A stretch of DNA of 38,827 nt, taken from Candidatus Humimonas hydrogenitrophica (lineage in GTDB: Bacteria; Gemmatimonadota; Gemmatimonadetes; Palauibacterales; Palauibacteraceae). The stretch covers positions 1-38,827 of the forward strand of contig CANPVD010000012.1 in NCBI GenBank assembly GCA_947581615.1. Direction: 5' to 3'. The notes under the pieces are model-generated. The model saw nothing but the letters and a program-made list of their open reading frames with translations, did no database searches and was not told the DNA's origin. The position numbers and the translations under genes are program-made. Every line of letters starts with the position of its first letter. Within the stretch, counting starts at the first letter, position 1. This document shows positions 7,300 through 17,000 of the stretch, piece after piece.

Positions 7300-8792
7300 G
7301 AACCGCCCGCCAGCCGGAAGCGGGCGGCCGCCCGGATCGGCGCCGCGTCGACGCCCAGCGGACGATCGATGACGAGCACCGTGGGCCGGCCTTCCATGGT
7401 CGCCCGGGAGACGGTGATCACACGCCCCGCACCGGGGATCGTGTCCGCCGCGGAGGGGCTCCCCGGACCGGAGCGCGAGCCCGCTCCACGGCTCCCGTAC
7501 CGGGCCGCGAACGCCTCGTCCACGGCGGTGGAGAACGCGGCCGCGGCTTCCGGTCCATCCCACACGCTGGCCCACACGAACGCCTCGGGACAGGAGGGAG
7601 CGGCCGGACCGTCCTCGGCCGCGCCCGTGCCCGCCGCGCATCGGCGCAGCAGGCGGTATCGGTCTCCGTCCCAGCCCCTGGCCGCGGAGCGGGCCCGGGC
7701 CGTGTCCCCCAGGAAGGTCGCCAGGAAGAAGCGCGTCTCGAACTCGCCCAGGTCGTCGGTGTGTGCGTCCCGCCAGCCGCCTTCCAGAGACGCCGAGTCG
7801 GCGGTGAACCGGATCCCGGTCGGCACGTCCCGCGTATCCGAGAGAAAGTGGGCCGGATGGAGGACCTGCTCGGTGGAGGTCGGCATGTCCACGCCCAGCG
7901 GCGCGGGACGGCCCGGGTGGCCCTCCCACAGCGCCTGGATGAAGGACAGCCCCGCCTGGTACGGAAACACCAGCGACGCCCGAATGAAGGGCGGGGCGGA
8001 AGCCAGCTCGGGCATGCTGGACGCCCCCGCCGACAGGAGGTCGGTGCCCGAGACCATGTCCACCAGCGAGCGCATGGTGGCGAGGTCGACGTCCGCGCCG
8101 GTGCGCTGGCGAAGGAGCCACTCGAGCATCACGTAGGTGGCCTGTCCCTCCAGGGCCGCGTGCGCCGCGGTCGTGGCGTCGTTGTCATCCTGGCGCGCCC
8201 GCATCAGGGAGTCGAGGTCCATGTGCTCATCCTGGAGCGCGTGGGTCATCTCATGCACCAGGACGGGCCGAAACTCCGCATCGGTCACGCCCTCCCGGAC
8301 GTACAGCGTGTCCCGCCCGGGATCGTAGTAGCCGACGACTTGCTCCAGATAGAGCTTCCGGAGGAAGGTCGGAAGGTCCAGGCTGTCCGGGAGCAGGCCG
8401 AGGCGCGAGTAGGTCTCCTCTACGGCCCGGGCGCGGGCCGGGGGGAGGTCTTGCTCGAACTCTCCCAGCATGTAGGTCTCGAGCCGCTTCCTGGTGGTGC
8501 GCGCCACCGCCAGCGGTCGCGTGGCGGCCAGACCACTTTCCCGCTCCACGGCGGGAAGCACCTCACGGGCCACCCGAACCAGGGACGTGTCCCCGCCTCC
8601 GACCAGGCCGGCGGTCGCGGAGTCCGGTCGCGCGGCGGCCATGGTGTCGGCGGCGGCCGCGGGGGCGGCCCGGACGCCGGTCTGGCCGCCGCATGCCACG
8701 AGGAGCGTCGCCAGGACCCAAACTCCGAGGACGCTCACGGGGCGACTCGCCGACCGGATGCGTACATCCGGATCTCGCTCAGGGCGACGCAT
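7296..8792 (-). CDS. Lipoprotein zinc metalloprotease (HExxH)
   Basis: A 498-residue predicted lipoprotein. The signal segment SVLGVWVLATLLVAC ends in lipobox Cys34, followed by an Ala-rich linker. LVHEMTHALQDEHM (about residues 178-191) supplies an HExxH zinc site, and the glutamate in AALEGQATYVMLEW (about 215) is a good third ligand, as in other gluzincin-like families. The preceding VVGYYDPGRDTLYV is the kind of beta-strand segment that comes before such sites. The C-terminal half has no recognised domain. ATG at 8792 is preferred because of the GAGGG Shine-Dalgarno just upstream; it overlaps folK by 14 bp. Its stop overlaps the aroB start (GTGA). Likely anchored in the cell envelope facing the periplasm; the substrate is unknown. 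It sits between two folate/aromatic pathway genes without an obvious functional link. Confidence 0.82.
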   Translation of the reverse strand: MRRPERDPDVRIRSASRPVSVLGVWVLATLLVACGGQTGVRAAPAAAADTMAAARPDSATAGLVGGGDTSLVRVAREVLPAVERESGLAATRPLAVARTTRKRLETYMLGEFEQDLPPARARAVEETYSRLGLLPDSLDLPTFLRKLYLEQVVGYYDPGRDTLYVREGVTDAEFRPVLVHEMTHALQDEHMDLDSLMRARQDDNDATTAAHAALEGQATYVMLEWLLRQRTGADVDLATMRSLVDMVSGTDLLSAGASSMPELASAPPFIRASLVFPYQAGLSFIQALWEGHPGRPAPLGVDMPTSTEQVLHPAHFLSDTRDVPTGIRFTADSASLEGGWRDAHTDDLGEFETRFFLATFLGDTARARSAARGWDGDRYRLLRRCAAGTGAAEDGPAAPSCPEAFVWASVWDGPEAAAAFSTAVDEAFAARYGSRGAGSRSGPGSPSAADTIPGAGRVITVSRATMEGRPTVLVIDRPLGVDAAPIRAAARFRLAGGS

Positions 8793-9363
8793 CGTCCCTC
8801 TTTCTCCGCTCTTCCCCAGACCCACCCGTCCCCTCATCCCGGTCCTCCACGGTCGGCGGAGCGTCGCCGAAGCGCCGCACTCCGCTCGCGTCCACCCCTT
8901 CGGTCAGCTCGGCGATGCTTCGACCCAGCACCGGGTGCCGCCAGTCCGGCGCCAGGTCCCGGAGCGGCACGAGCACGAAGGCCCGCTCCGCCATGCGCGG
9001 ATGCGGCACCTCCAGGTCCGCTTCGCTGAAGACGCTGCCGCCGTACAGGAGCAGGTCCAGGTCGAGCGTCCTCGGCCCGAAGCGCCGCCCCGTCCGTCGC
9101 CGGCCCGCGGACTGCTCCACGCGCAGCATCGTCTCCAGCAGGGTCCGGGCCGGCAGGTCCGTGCTCCCCACGCAGCACAGGTTGAGGTAGTCCGGCTGTC
9201 GTACGTCCCCGAACGGGGTCGTCTCGTACACCGGAGACACCGCCAGCTCCGAGAGGAGCCGGGCCAGGGCCCGGACGCCCCGTGCCAGGTGCCGCTCCCG
9301 GGCGCCCAGGTTCGAGCCCATGCCGATGGCCACCTGTACGGGTCTCGCGGTGCGCGTCCTCAT
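8779..9363 (-). CDS. folK: 2-amino-4-hydroxy-6-hydroxymethyldihydropteridine pyrophosphokinase (HPPK)
   Basis: HPPK transfers pyrophosphate from ATP to 6-hydroxymethyl-dihydropterin in folate synthesis. Signatures: AIGMGSNLGARERHL near residue 12, SPVYETTPFGDVRQPDYLN near 43-61, the diagnostic RRFGPRTLDLDLLLYG near 90-105 and VPHPRMAERAFVLVPL near 115. 194 residues, slightly longer than the usual 160-170 because of a charged C-terminal tail (GSGEERRKRDD). ATG at 9363 has a GAGAAGG ribosome binding site; the open frame continues upstream, but that stretch has no folK features. It is the first gene of the minus-strand run and diverges from the outer membrane protein gene at 9629. Confidence 0.95.
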   Translation of the reverse strand: MRTRTARPVQVAIGMGSNLGARERHLARGVRALARLLSELAVSPVYETTPFGDVRQPDYLNLCCVGSTDLPARTLLETMLRVEQSAGRRRTGRRFGPRTLDLDLLLYGGSVFSEADLEVPHPRMAERAFVLVPLRDLAPDWRHPVLGRSIAELTEGVDASGVRRFGDAPPTVEDRDEGTGGSGEERRKRDDASP

Positions 9364-9420
9364 GGGGCCTTCTCGCCGCCGGCGCCCGTGCCGCCCGCGC
9401 GCCTCATCCTGGTCGACACC

Positions 9421-9449
9421 TTGTCGCGCGTACGGGCAGGGCTTATGCT
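9421..9449 (+). promoter_or_regulatory. Candidate promoter for the outer membrane protein gene
   Basis: TTGTCG (9421-9426), a 17-nt spacer and TATGCT (9444-9449) give a moderate sigma70-like match, about 180 nt before the start codon. Nearer the gene, TATCTTTG at 9525-9532 fits the Bacteroidota -7 consensus TAnnTTTG but lacks a TTG at the expected distance. Either could serve the gene at 9629. Confidence 0.35.
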
Positions 9450-9628
9450 CACCGGCCACGTGCAGAAAGCAGGCACCCTCCCGGAAGAATCGGGACGGGT
9501 GTACCCTACTCGCGCACAATGCGTTATCTTTGGCGTATGCTGCGACTTGGGTTCCTTGTCGGGCGTCCAGTGCGGGGCCAGTCGGGCGCTCACCATCTTT
9601 GACAGGAGGAGAGGAGGGCAGCCGAACC

Positions 9629-10297
9629 ATGTCTAAAACCAAGTGGTTGACGGGCGTGATCGTCCTCGGAGCGTTGGGTCTGTCGCTGTCGGCGACCCGG
9701 GCCCGGGCGCAGGACAACCGAATCACCGTGGATGCCCGCGGTGGCTACGCAATTCCAGTCGCCGACGCGCATGTGCTCTGGAAGGCCGGCCCTAACGCGG
9801 GCATCGGCGTGGCCTATTGGCTCAACTCTCGGCTTGCCGTGCGCGTCGACGGGGAGGCCGACTTCCTGAGCGGCAAGAGCAGTGCCGACCTGGGCGCGAT
9901 CTCGGGTGGGTTCGACGTTCCCAACCTTAAGATCTACCACTTCGGCGGCGGCCTGGAGTGGCTGGCTCTGGATCCCGACAACACCATGTGGCGCATCAAC
10001 TTCAACGTCGGGCTGGGCGGTAGCCACCTGAAGACCGACGACTATCCGGCCGGGCTGACCGAGCCCACGCCATCGGCCGCGAACCTCAGCAAGACGTACT
10101 GGTCCGGTTACGGCGGTGGCCGAATCGGCTATCAATTCCACCCGAACATCGAGTTCTCGATCGGTGGCCAGATCCACTATATCCTGACCGATCACAACGA
10201 TTTCGTGGCCTTCGGTCAGTTCGTTCCGGGCGGCGCCGCGCAGTGGAACGACCTGTGGACCTTCCCGATCCAGGGCGAGTTCACCTTCCACTTCTAG
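9629..10297 (+). CDS. Outer membrane beta-barrel protein (OmpA/OMP_b-brl-like porin fold)
   Basis: A 222-residue secreted barrel. The signal peptide MSKTKWLTGVIVLGALGLSL ends near ATRARA-QDN. The mature part shows alternating strands typical of small 8-stranded barrels (RITVDARGGYAIP, NAGIGVAYWLNSRLAVRVDG, FEFSIGGQIHYIL-like strands) and finishes with GEFTFHF, an aromatic C-terminal beta-signal for BAM insertion. ATG at 9629 follows the strong GAGGAGGG Shine-Dalgarno at 9611-9618. It is monocistronic, with its own upstream region and the intrinsic terminator at 10337-10370, and diverges from folK. The function (pore, adhesion or structural) cannot be read from sequence. Confidence 0.85.
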   Translation: MSKTKWLTGVIVLGALGLSLSATRARAQDNRITVDARGGYAIPVADAHVLWKAGPNAGIGVAYWLNSRLAVRVDGEADFLSGKSSADLGAISGGFDVPNLKIYHFGGGLEWLALDPDNTMWRINFNVGLGGSHLKTDDYPAGLTEPTPSAANLSKTYWSGYGGGRIGYQFHPNIEFSIGGQIHYILTDHNDFVAFGQFVPGGAAQWNDLWTFPIQGEFTFHF

Positions 10298-10336
10298 AGC
10301 GAATCCTCCCGGCCGCCACGGCCGGAGATCGCGCGA

Positions 10337-10370
10337 GGGGGGCCGGTCACCGGCCCCCCTCTTTCTTTTT
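10337..10370 (+). terminator. Strong intrinsic terminator of the outer membrane protein gene
   Basis: A perfect 10-bp GC stem, 10337-10346 with 10350-10359 (GGGGGGCCGG / CCGGCCCCCC), has a 3-nt TCA loop and is followed by TCTTTCTTTTT on the plus strand. That loop, read on the minus strand, is the TGA stop codon of the converging lipoprotein gene. There is no T-run on the minus side, so it acts one way. Confidence 0.9.
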
Positions 10371-11582
10371 GGGCTCCCGCCACCACGCCGCCCGCTCACG
10401 CACGTCCGAGGGAATCTCGACCCGGAAGGCGGCCAGGATCGGCGGTGCCGCTCCACCGCGCGCCAGGAGAGCATACAGGGTTCCTCCGGCCAGGTCGTAG
10501 GCGACGATCCTGCCGGGCACGTCCACGGTGGCCAGATACAGCCCGGCGCTCGTAAGGAGGTCGAGGCGCGCCGTCCCACTACCGCCCAGGAAGGTCGGCG
10601 TCTGACGCAACAGCGCGTACAGCCCCGATGCCGAATCGAACCGTAGCCCCCGGTAGACGTGCTCGACTCGCTGCAGGCGCGCCTCGCGCTCCACCATCGC
10701 GTCGAGGACGCGTCCCTCGAGCTTCGAGCCCATCTCTTCGGCCCTGGCGCGATACAATCGGCGCAGGGTATCGAGCTGCGCCGCCGAGGCCGTGTCGGCC
10801 GCACGTAGGATGCCGAACTCCGAGAGCATGGCGCCCGTGTCCCCGACGGCCATGACGACGGGCCGGGTACACGCCAGCACCAGCAGACGTCCGCCGCCGC
10901 CATCCATCTTCCAGCAGTCGACGTCCATGACCTCCGGGGCGATACGAGAGTGGATGTCTCCCGGGAGGAAGGGCCGGCCGATCGTGTCGGTCACCACGTA
11001 ACGTTTCCACGCCACCCCCCCACCCCCGGCTTCGAGCGAGAGGACGGTCGTGTCATCGAGCGGAGCCAGGCTTCGGCCGTCGGCGTCGAGGCGGATGCGG
11101 TGGACGCCGTGTCCGTCGGCAGGATAGACGGCCAGCTCCTGGTGCGACCCGACCACCACCCGACCCGGGAGGGCCAGCAGGGTCACGAGCGAGTCCCTGC
11201 CGCCGGGGGCCGAGGTCGGCCAGCCGCCTCGCGCGGCCCCGTCGCCCGCGTCGAACACGTCGACCCGGCCGCCGCGACGGTCCAGCAGGTAGAGCCGGGA
11301 TCCGGCCACGGCCAGGGAGGGGCCCGGGTTCCAGACCGGCCCCTCGAGGAGCGAATCCGGGAGGGAGTCCCGCCACAGCGGAGCGAGCCGGACGGCTCCT
11401 CGTTCGAGAATCGGCGTCGCCGGGTTGCGAACCACCGTGACGCCCCCCACGGTGTCGACCGTGCCCTCCCAGCGGGATCCCCCGAGCCGGGAGATCATCC
11501 GACACCCCGACGCCGCCACCCCGGCCAGGAGGAGGAGGATCACCCCCCGGCCCGGAGCTCCCCGCCTTACGCCCCCGATCAC
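10347..11582 (-). CDS. Predicted lipoprotein with beta-propeller-like repeats
   Basis: 411 residues. The N-terminus has arginines followed by GVILLLLAGVAASGC, a clear signal peptidase II lipobox. The body repeats short strands of the type LYLLDRRGGRVDVFD, GRVVVGSHQELAVYPADG and LYLATVDVPGRIVAYDLAGGTLYALL, which resembles the blades of 6-bladed propellers of the NHL/kelch kind; the fold is inferred, and no catalytic motif is seen. The start is a GTG at 11582, one base after the stop of the plug-only gene, so the two are probably co-translated. The tail EPKKKEGGR is the reverse reading of the terminator of the neighbouring barrel gene. Likely attached to a membrane in the periplasm or on the surface, and perhaps an accessory of the SusCD pair 1 locus. 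Confidence 0.72.
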   Translation of the reverse strand: MIGGVRRGAPGRGVILLLLAGVAASGCRMISRLGGSRWEGTVDTVGGVTVVRNPATPILERGAVRLAPLWRDSLPDSLLEGPVWNPGPSLAVAGSRLYLLDRRGGRVDVFDAGDGAARGGWPTSAPGGRDSLVTLLALPGRVVVGSHQELAVYPADGHGVHRIRLDADGRSLAPLDDTTVLSLEAGGGGVAWKRYVVTDTIGRPFLPGDIHSRIAPEVMDVDCWKMDGGGGRLLVLACTRPVVMAVGDTGAMLSEFGILRAADTASAAQLDTLRRLYRARAEEMGSKLEGRVLDAMVEREARLQRVEHVYRGLRFDSASGLYALLRQTPTFLGGSGTARLDLLTSAGLYLATVDVPGRIVAYDLAGGTLYALLARGGAAPPILAAFRVEIPSDVRERAAWWREPKKKEGGR

Positions 11583-11583
11583 C

Positions 11584-12411
11584 TCAGTGGTGCCTGCCGT
11601 CCCGGGTCCACACGACGATCGTGGCGCACTGGCCCGTGAAGCCGCGGTAGACGAACTGTGGTGGCGTCTCCGGGCCGCTGCGGTAGATCTCCATGGCGAG
11701 GATGTCCTCGGGCGACAGGTCGTCGATCGCGAGGTTCGGCATCGGCTGGTTGTTCACCCAGATGAAGGGCGTGCACCAGCGCTGGCCCCGAGGCACCCGG
11801 ATGGAGGTGTGACCGACCGTCGACTCTCCGACCGAGATCCCCGGCAGTCCCCGGAGCAGATCCGCCGACTTGTTGGCGCGCTCTCGCTTCTTGTCGACCT
11901 CTTCCGGGGTCAGGAACACGCCCTGCCGGGATCGGCGGCGGTTCTCGAACCCCGCCAGCCGGTCGATCGGGAGCATGTGACGCACCGTGACGTGGATGTC
12001 CTCGAGCTGGAGGACCGTCTCGCTGAGCATGAGCGTCGCCGTCGTGACCCGGTTGCCCTGCAGCGAGATGGGCACCGATTGGTTGGCGAAGCCGATAAGC
12101 CGGACATGCAGCGTATCGGGGCCTGCCGGCACTCCGGACAGGACGAAGCGGCCCGTGCTGTCCGTGTACGTGCCGACGCCCGCCTGCAGGAGCGACACCT
12201 GCGCGTTGTGCAGGGGCCCGCCCGTCATGGCCGAGACCACCTGGCCGCGCAGCACCGCCGTCGTGTCCTTCTCCGCACCGGTCCCCTGGGCGACCACGCC
12301 CCGGGTGCCCAGGAGGACCGCCGCGGCCGCGAGGGCCGCGCATAGAAGGTAGCGCCCGGGTCCGGGCCCGGCCCGGACGGTCGTCGTGGAGGTGCCCATG
12401 CGTACGCTCAT
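11584..12411 (-). CDS. Barrel-less carboxypeptidase-regulatory + TonB-plug domain protein
   Basis: 275 residues. Signal peptide (hydrophobic 21-40, cut near VVAQ), then a carboxypeptidase-regulatory beta-sandwich at about 53-130 (LRGQVVSAMTGGPLHNAQV, YTDSTGRFVLSGVPAGPDTL). Next comes a TonB-receptor plug-like domain at about 138-271 (SADLLRGLPGISV, CTPFIWVNNQ, LSPEDILAMEIYR, QCATIVVWTRDG). The chain stops where a SusC barrel would begin, so it should be a soluble or membrane-associated periplasmic protein. Cys213 and Cys262 match Cys234 and Cys281 of the paralogue at 17755-18633; the SusC plugs here lack both. It lies downstream of SusCD pair 1 on the same strand and one base before the propeller lipoprotein. 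ATG at 12411 was chosen; GTG 12417 or ATG 12399 are possible. Function unknown. Confidence 0.8.
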   Translation of the reverse strand: MSVRMGTSTTTVRAGPGPGRYLLCAALAAAAVLLGTRGVVAQGTGAEKDTTAVLRGQVVSAMTGGPLHNAQVSLLQAGVGTYTDSTGRFVLSGVPAGPDTLHVRLIGFANQSVPISLQGNRVTTATLMLSETVLQLEDIHVTVRHMLPIDRLAGFENRRRSRQGVFLTPEEVDKKRERANKSADLLRGLPGISVGESTVGHTSIRVPRGQRWCTPFIWVNNQPMPNLAIDDLSPEDILAMEIYRSGPETPPQFVYRGFTGQCATIVVWTRDGRHH

Positions 12412-12508
12412 CTGCACTGCCAGGCTCCGGAGGGTCGCGGTCCGCGAGGGGGTTCACCTCGCCTGCAGCTAATATGGTCCTCGGCTCCCCCGGGTTCCCG
12501 ATGCGCGA

Positions 12509-12543
12509 AGCGGGGGTGTCGCCAGGAAGGCCACACCCCCGCT
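12509..12543 (-). terminator. Long hairpin after SusD1
   Basis: An 11-bp perfect stem (12509-12519 with 12533-12543, AGCGGGGGTGT / ACACCCCCGCT) encloses a 13-nt loop with a small GCC/GGC inner stem. It lies between the SusD1 stop and the plug-only gene. There is no T-run, so it may attenuate or protect the mRNA 3' end rather than stop transcription fully. Confidence 0.5.
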
Positions 12544-12613
12544 CCGGTCCGGGTCGCCCTCCGGCCCCGAGGGGTACGGAGGGCTCACGCCGGCGCTCAG
12601 TCCGCCCCAAGCC

Positions 12614-14044
12614 CTAGGGCTTCGAGACGTCGCACATGCTGAGCTGGTACTTCGAGTTGTTCTGCTCGTTGAACGCGATCTGGAAGGCCACGTCCGTCCC
12701 GAAGACGCCACCCTTGTAGTAGGGCCCGGACGGGAACACGTCGGCCTCGTTGCGCCCGTATTGCCGGATGAGCCGGCGCAGGTCGCCGAGCCGGTGGCCC
12801 GTAGCGTACAGCCAGAAGGCACGCTCCCTGAACATCGTGTCCACGCGAGCGGCCTGGGTCCCCGGATCGGTGATCGGGCTCAGCGTCGTGGCCGTGACCT
12901 GGTTGGGGAAGCCGAAGTCGTTCGGCTCCGGCGGATCATACCGCGCCGCCAGGAGGTCGCCCACGTTGGCCCGCAGGCTGTTCAGGATGCTCAGCCACGT
13001 GCCCGTGTCGTTGTTGTTCAGCGCCGCCTCGGCCTCGATCAGGCGAGCCTCGATGCCGTCCGCCAGGACCACGTTGGAGCCCTGGAGCGGATAGCGCAGG
13101 CTCACGTACTGTGGAATGGTCTGGTCGAAACCGCCACTCGGATCCTGGGCCCACGGAACCCGCGGGTCGTTGGCCGACCGGAAGTTCAGGCCGTTGCCGC
13201 CCGTGCCGTCCGGATCCGCGACCGTCGTTCCCGCCTGCCCGTTTGCCACCGAGTAACGGCCGTTGCTCATCAGGTTGAAGATCGGGTTCTGGTCCGCGCT
13301 CACGGCGGCGTTGTGGTAGATGAGGAAGACGAAGTCGGTCGGCACGGACGACACCGCGGCCGCCGCCCCCGAGTAATCCCCGTTGTCCAGCAGCGCCCGC
13401 GCCTTACCGACCATGGCCAGGTACTTCCGCTGGTTGTCCTTGGCCGCCGAGATCGCGGCATCGAACGTGTCCACGGCGGCCGAGAACATCTGGGCCGTCG
13501 TCAGCGGGGAGCCCTCCTCGGTGGGCGCGAAATCCTGCGAGCTGCTGAAGGGGATGTTGGAGCAGAAGTTCTCGCCCATGGCCGTGTAGTCGTAGCCGAC
13601 GTAGCTCTTCAGCTCGCTGATCCGCGGATCAGCGGCCGACGCGTCGGCCATCAGCTTCTGAGCCGACACGGCCGAAGAGCGGGCGATGTGGAGGTTCCCG
13701 TACGCCGCGTCCGTCGTGTTGCCGTTCTGCGGCGTGAACTGGTCCCTCTGGTCGGTGTGCGTTCGGGTGCTGAACGTCCCGGACGAATACGCCTCGTCCG
13801 TGAAGTCGGCCACCGTCGAGAGGATCTCGTCATCCAGCCCGTGGCCGCTGTAGGCCTGCTGGAAGTCCGACAGCGCTCCCGCGAACGCCACGTCGGGCGT
13901 CAGGTTCGCCGGGGTGGCGCGCTCCGGATCCACCACCTGGAGCGCGTTCCCCTTGCAGGCTCCCGCGACGAGCGGGAGCCCGAGAGCCAGGAGCCAAACC
14001 ATCGGCAACCCGGCCCGGCCGTTGTTCCTCGAAAGATATCTCAT
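12614..14044 (-). CDS. SusD/RagB-family nutrient-binding lipoprotein (pair 1)
   Basis: 476 residues. Signal segment GLPMVWLLALGLPLVAGAC ends at lipobox Cys30, so the protein is lipid-anchored, with the mature part outside as in known SusD proteins. The helical TPR-like body is typical: ADGIEARLIEAEAALNNND near 325, LNSLRANVGDL near 355, and RERAFWLYATGHRLGDLRRL near 407-426, which is the SusD/RagB C-terminal signature. SusD binds the ligand and closes over the SusC channel. Starts at ATG 14044 with an AGGAGG site; 20 bp separate it from the SusC1 stop, so the pair is an operon. The ligand is not identifiable. A cysteine sits six residues from the C-terminus (MCDVSKP). Confidence 0.93.
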   Translation of the reverse strand: MRYLSRNNGRAGLPMVWLLALGLPLVAGACKGNALQVVDPERATPANLTPDVAFAGALSDFQQAYSGHGLDDEILSTVADFTDEAYSSGTFSTRTHTDQRDQFTPQNGNTTDAAYGNLHIARSSAVSAQKLMADASAADPRISELKSYVGYDYTAMGENFCSNIPFSSSQDFAPTEEGSPLTTAQMFSAAVDTFDAAISAAKDNQRKYLAMVGKARALLDNGDYSGAAAAVSSVPTDFVFLIYHNAAVSADQNPIFNLMSNGRYSVANGQAGTTVADPDGTGGNGLNFRSANDPRVPWAQDPSGGFDQTIPQYVSLRYPLQGSNVVLADGIEARLIEAEAALNNNDTGTWLSILNSLRANVGDLLAARYDPPEPNDFGFPNQVTATTLSPITDPGTQAARVDTMFRERAFWLYATGHRLGDLRRLIRQYGRNEADVFPSGPYYKGGVFGTDVAFQIAFNEQNNSKYQLSMCDVSKP

Positions 14045-14064
14045 GGCTCTATCGTCCTCCTGCC

Positions 14065-17000
14065 TCAGAAGCTCACGTCGACGCGCGCCGTGAAGATCCG
14101 CGGAGCGGGCTGGGTGTTGAACTCACCCTGGTTGAACTGGGTGTTGCCGCCCTGCTCGATGATCTCCGGGTCGATCCCGTTGTAGCCCGTGAACGTATGG
14201 AGATTCCGGGCCGCCAGCGTCAGGCTCAGACCCCTCGTGAAGGGCATGGCGCTGGCCAGCGACTGCGGAGCGTTCATGCGGATCGACAGCTCCCGCCACT
14301 TCATGAACGCGGCCTTACCCACGTAGCCGGCGTTCGTCCCGAGGTATCCGTAGGCCGCGAAGCGCGCCTGGTTGGCCAGCGGCGCGTTCGGGTTGTCGGT
14401 CTCGGGGCACCCGCGGCGGTTGCTCAGGTAGCTGTTCACGCAGTCGAACTCGGTGGTCAGGTCGAACTGGCCGTTACCACCGCGGGCCTCGAACAGCGTG
14501 TTGACGTGAATGAAGTCGAACAGGCGGAGGTCCGCCGAGATCGAGCCCTCCCACGTGGGCAGGCTCTCGTTGATGAACGTCGACGAGTCGCCGAGCGTGA
14601 TCTCGCTCGGGACGATGATGCCGTCGCCGTTGGCATCGCTGTAGGTGTAAGGAATCTGCTTGTACGCACCGAGCGCCAGACCCTCCTGCACGCTCTGACC
14701 GGCGCGTCCGACCACGAAGGACGGCACGCCGCCGAGCGTCAGCACCTCGTTGTGGTTCGTGCTCATGCTGACGCCGAGGTCCAGACCGACCGCGCTCTGG
14801 TCCAGCGCCGTGGCGTTGAGGCTGGCCTCGAAGCCGTAGTTCTGGACCTTGCCGATGTTGTCGAACACCGTGCCGGTCAGACCGTAGGACGGCGGCAGCG
14901 GCTTGGCCACCAGGGCGTCCTTCGACGTCTTGTGGTAGTAGGTGAGCTGCAGGCCCAGGCGCTCGTTCAGGAAGCCGGCGTCGAAGCCGCCCTCGTACTC
15001 GGTGATGCGCTCGGGCTTGAGGCCCGGGTTACCGGTCGAGTTGATCGTGACGCCCGTCGTCTGGGAGCCGTTCACGATCGCGACGACCGAGCTGAACAGC
15101 GTCTGAGCCTGGCGGAACCCGGGGCGCAGACCCGACACGCCCCATCCCGCCCGCACCCGGAAACTGCTCAGGATGTTGGACTTGGGGAACCAGGGCTCCT
15201 CGGACATCACGTAGGAGAAGTTGGCGCTCGGATAGAACTGCGCGCCGATGTTGCCGCCGAACGCGCTGTTGTTGTCCACCCGGAGGCCGAACGTCAGGTA
15301 CATCCGGTCACGCCAGGACAGCTGCTCCTGGCCGAAGCCGGCCACGGTGCGCAGCCTGGAGAAGTTCTCGTTGACGAAGAACCCCTGGCTGGTCGCGTCG
15401 CACGACGCCAGCCCGGGCACGATCCCGTACCCGTAGCACTCCGTGACGCCCGTCCGGCTCTCCTCGTAGTGCGCGCCGAGCAGCGTGGCCGAGGTGACGT
15501 CCTGGGTGAGGTCGAAGGTCGCCTGCACGGACCCGTTAGCCGTGTAGTTGTAGTCGTTCGTGCGCGAGTTGTCGCGGTAGCCCAGCGCATAGCTGGTCGC
15601 GATCGGCAGCAGGTTGGGCTGCAGCGTCTGGGCGTCCTCGATGTCGTTGAGGTCCAGGCCGCCGTTGGCGTGCACCAGCAGCCACGGCGTCGGGTTCCAG
15701 TCCATGTTGCCGCCGATGGTGAGGCGGTCAGTGTTGTGGATCTGGAGCAGGGACCTGAGCTCGTCCGGTGAGAAGAAGAAGCCGTAGTTGAGATACGAGC
15801 CCATGTTCCCGCCGTAGGCACCCGTGCCGGGCAGGTACGCGGCCGAGCCGTAGATCCCGTTGAGGATCGGGCTGAAGATGTCGTTGTCGTTCTGCGGGAG
15901 GATCAGTCGGTTGGCCAGGTACATCACGTTCATGCCGACGTTGAACTTGTCGTTGGCCTGGACGTTGAAGGTGGCCGTGGCCGACGTCCGCGTGTTCACG
16001 TTGTAGCTGATGACGTTGCGTTCGAACTGCCGGTCGCCCGACAGGAAGTACGTCACCTCGTTACCACCCCCCGTGAGGCTCCCGCCCAGCCGGTCCTGGT
16101 GGCCCAGCGTGAAGGGCGTGGTGCGCGGATCGAGCAGCGGGTTGAAGGTCAGCATCACGTCCTGCGTGCACGCGCCCTGTGCGGCGTAGACGTTGGGGCA
16201 CGAGGTGAACGCGGAAGCGTTGATGCCGCCGTTGGCGCCCGGAGCGATGACCGGGCCCGGACCGATCCGCATCAGCGAGGACACGTTCGGCGGGTAGGAG
16301 GTCATGTCGTTCATATCGCCGAGCTCGCCCCAGACGTGGAAGCGCGTCTCGGCGTTGGTGCCGTGCTTCGTCGTGATCAGGATCACGCCGTTGGCCGCGT
16401 TGGACCCGTACAGGGCCGCGGCCGCCGGGCCCTTGATGACCTGGACGTTCGAGATGTTCTCGGGGTTCAGGTCGTTGAGCGCCGAAGGCTCCTGTCCGCC
16501 CGTGCCGCCGGCAACTACCGGCTGGGCACCCGCGCTCACCCGCACGCCGTCGATGTAGACGAGCGGCTCGTTGGAGAGCGAGATGCTGTTGGCACCGCGG
16601 ATCCGGATGTGCTGCGAGGTGCCGGTCGTGCCGGAGACGTTCTGAACGACGACGCCCGAAGCCCGGCCGCTGAGCAGGTCGTTGAAGCTGCTGACGCTCG
16701 TCTGGTTGACCTGCGAGGCGTTGATGTTGGCCGCGTTCGTGCCGATGTCACGCCGCTGCTGGCGGACGCCCGTCACGACGTTCACGACGACTTCCTTCAA
16801 CCCCACCGCGGACGGCTCGAGCTGGAGGTCGACCGTCGTGGTCTGCCCGGAGCGGACCGTGACATTCCGGCTGATCACCTTGTAGCCGAGGAGCCGCACG
16901 CGGAGCTCGTGCGATCCGGCCGGCACGTCGGGGATGCGGTACTTCCCGTCTTCTCCAGCCAGGGTCCCCAGGTTCAGGCCCGGTAGATAGACCTGCGCGC

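Noticed and set aside
7300-8121. Long upstream extension of the aroB frame
   Set aside because: It is the shadow of the metalloprotease gene in another frame; AroB similarity begins only after the GTG at 7299.
6190-8136. A 648-codon plus-strand frame opposite aroB and the metalloprotease
   Set aside because: No recognisable motif; it spans the junction of two well-supported minus-strand genes.
11584-12411. Plug-only proteins as truncated SusC pseudogenes
   Set aside because: Both copies are intact, have signal peptides and their own cysteine pair, and end at the same domain boundary; no barrel remnants follow.
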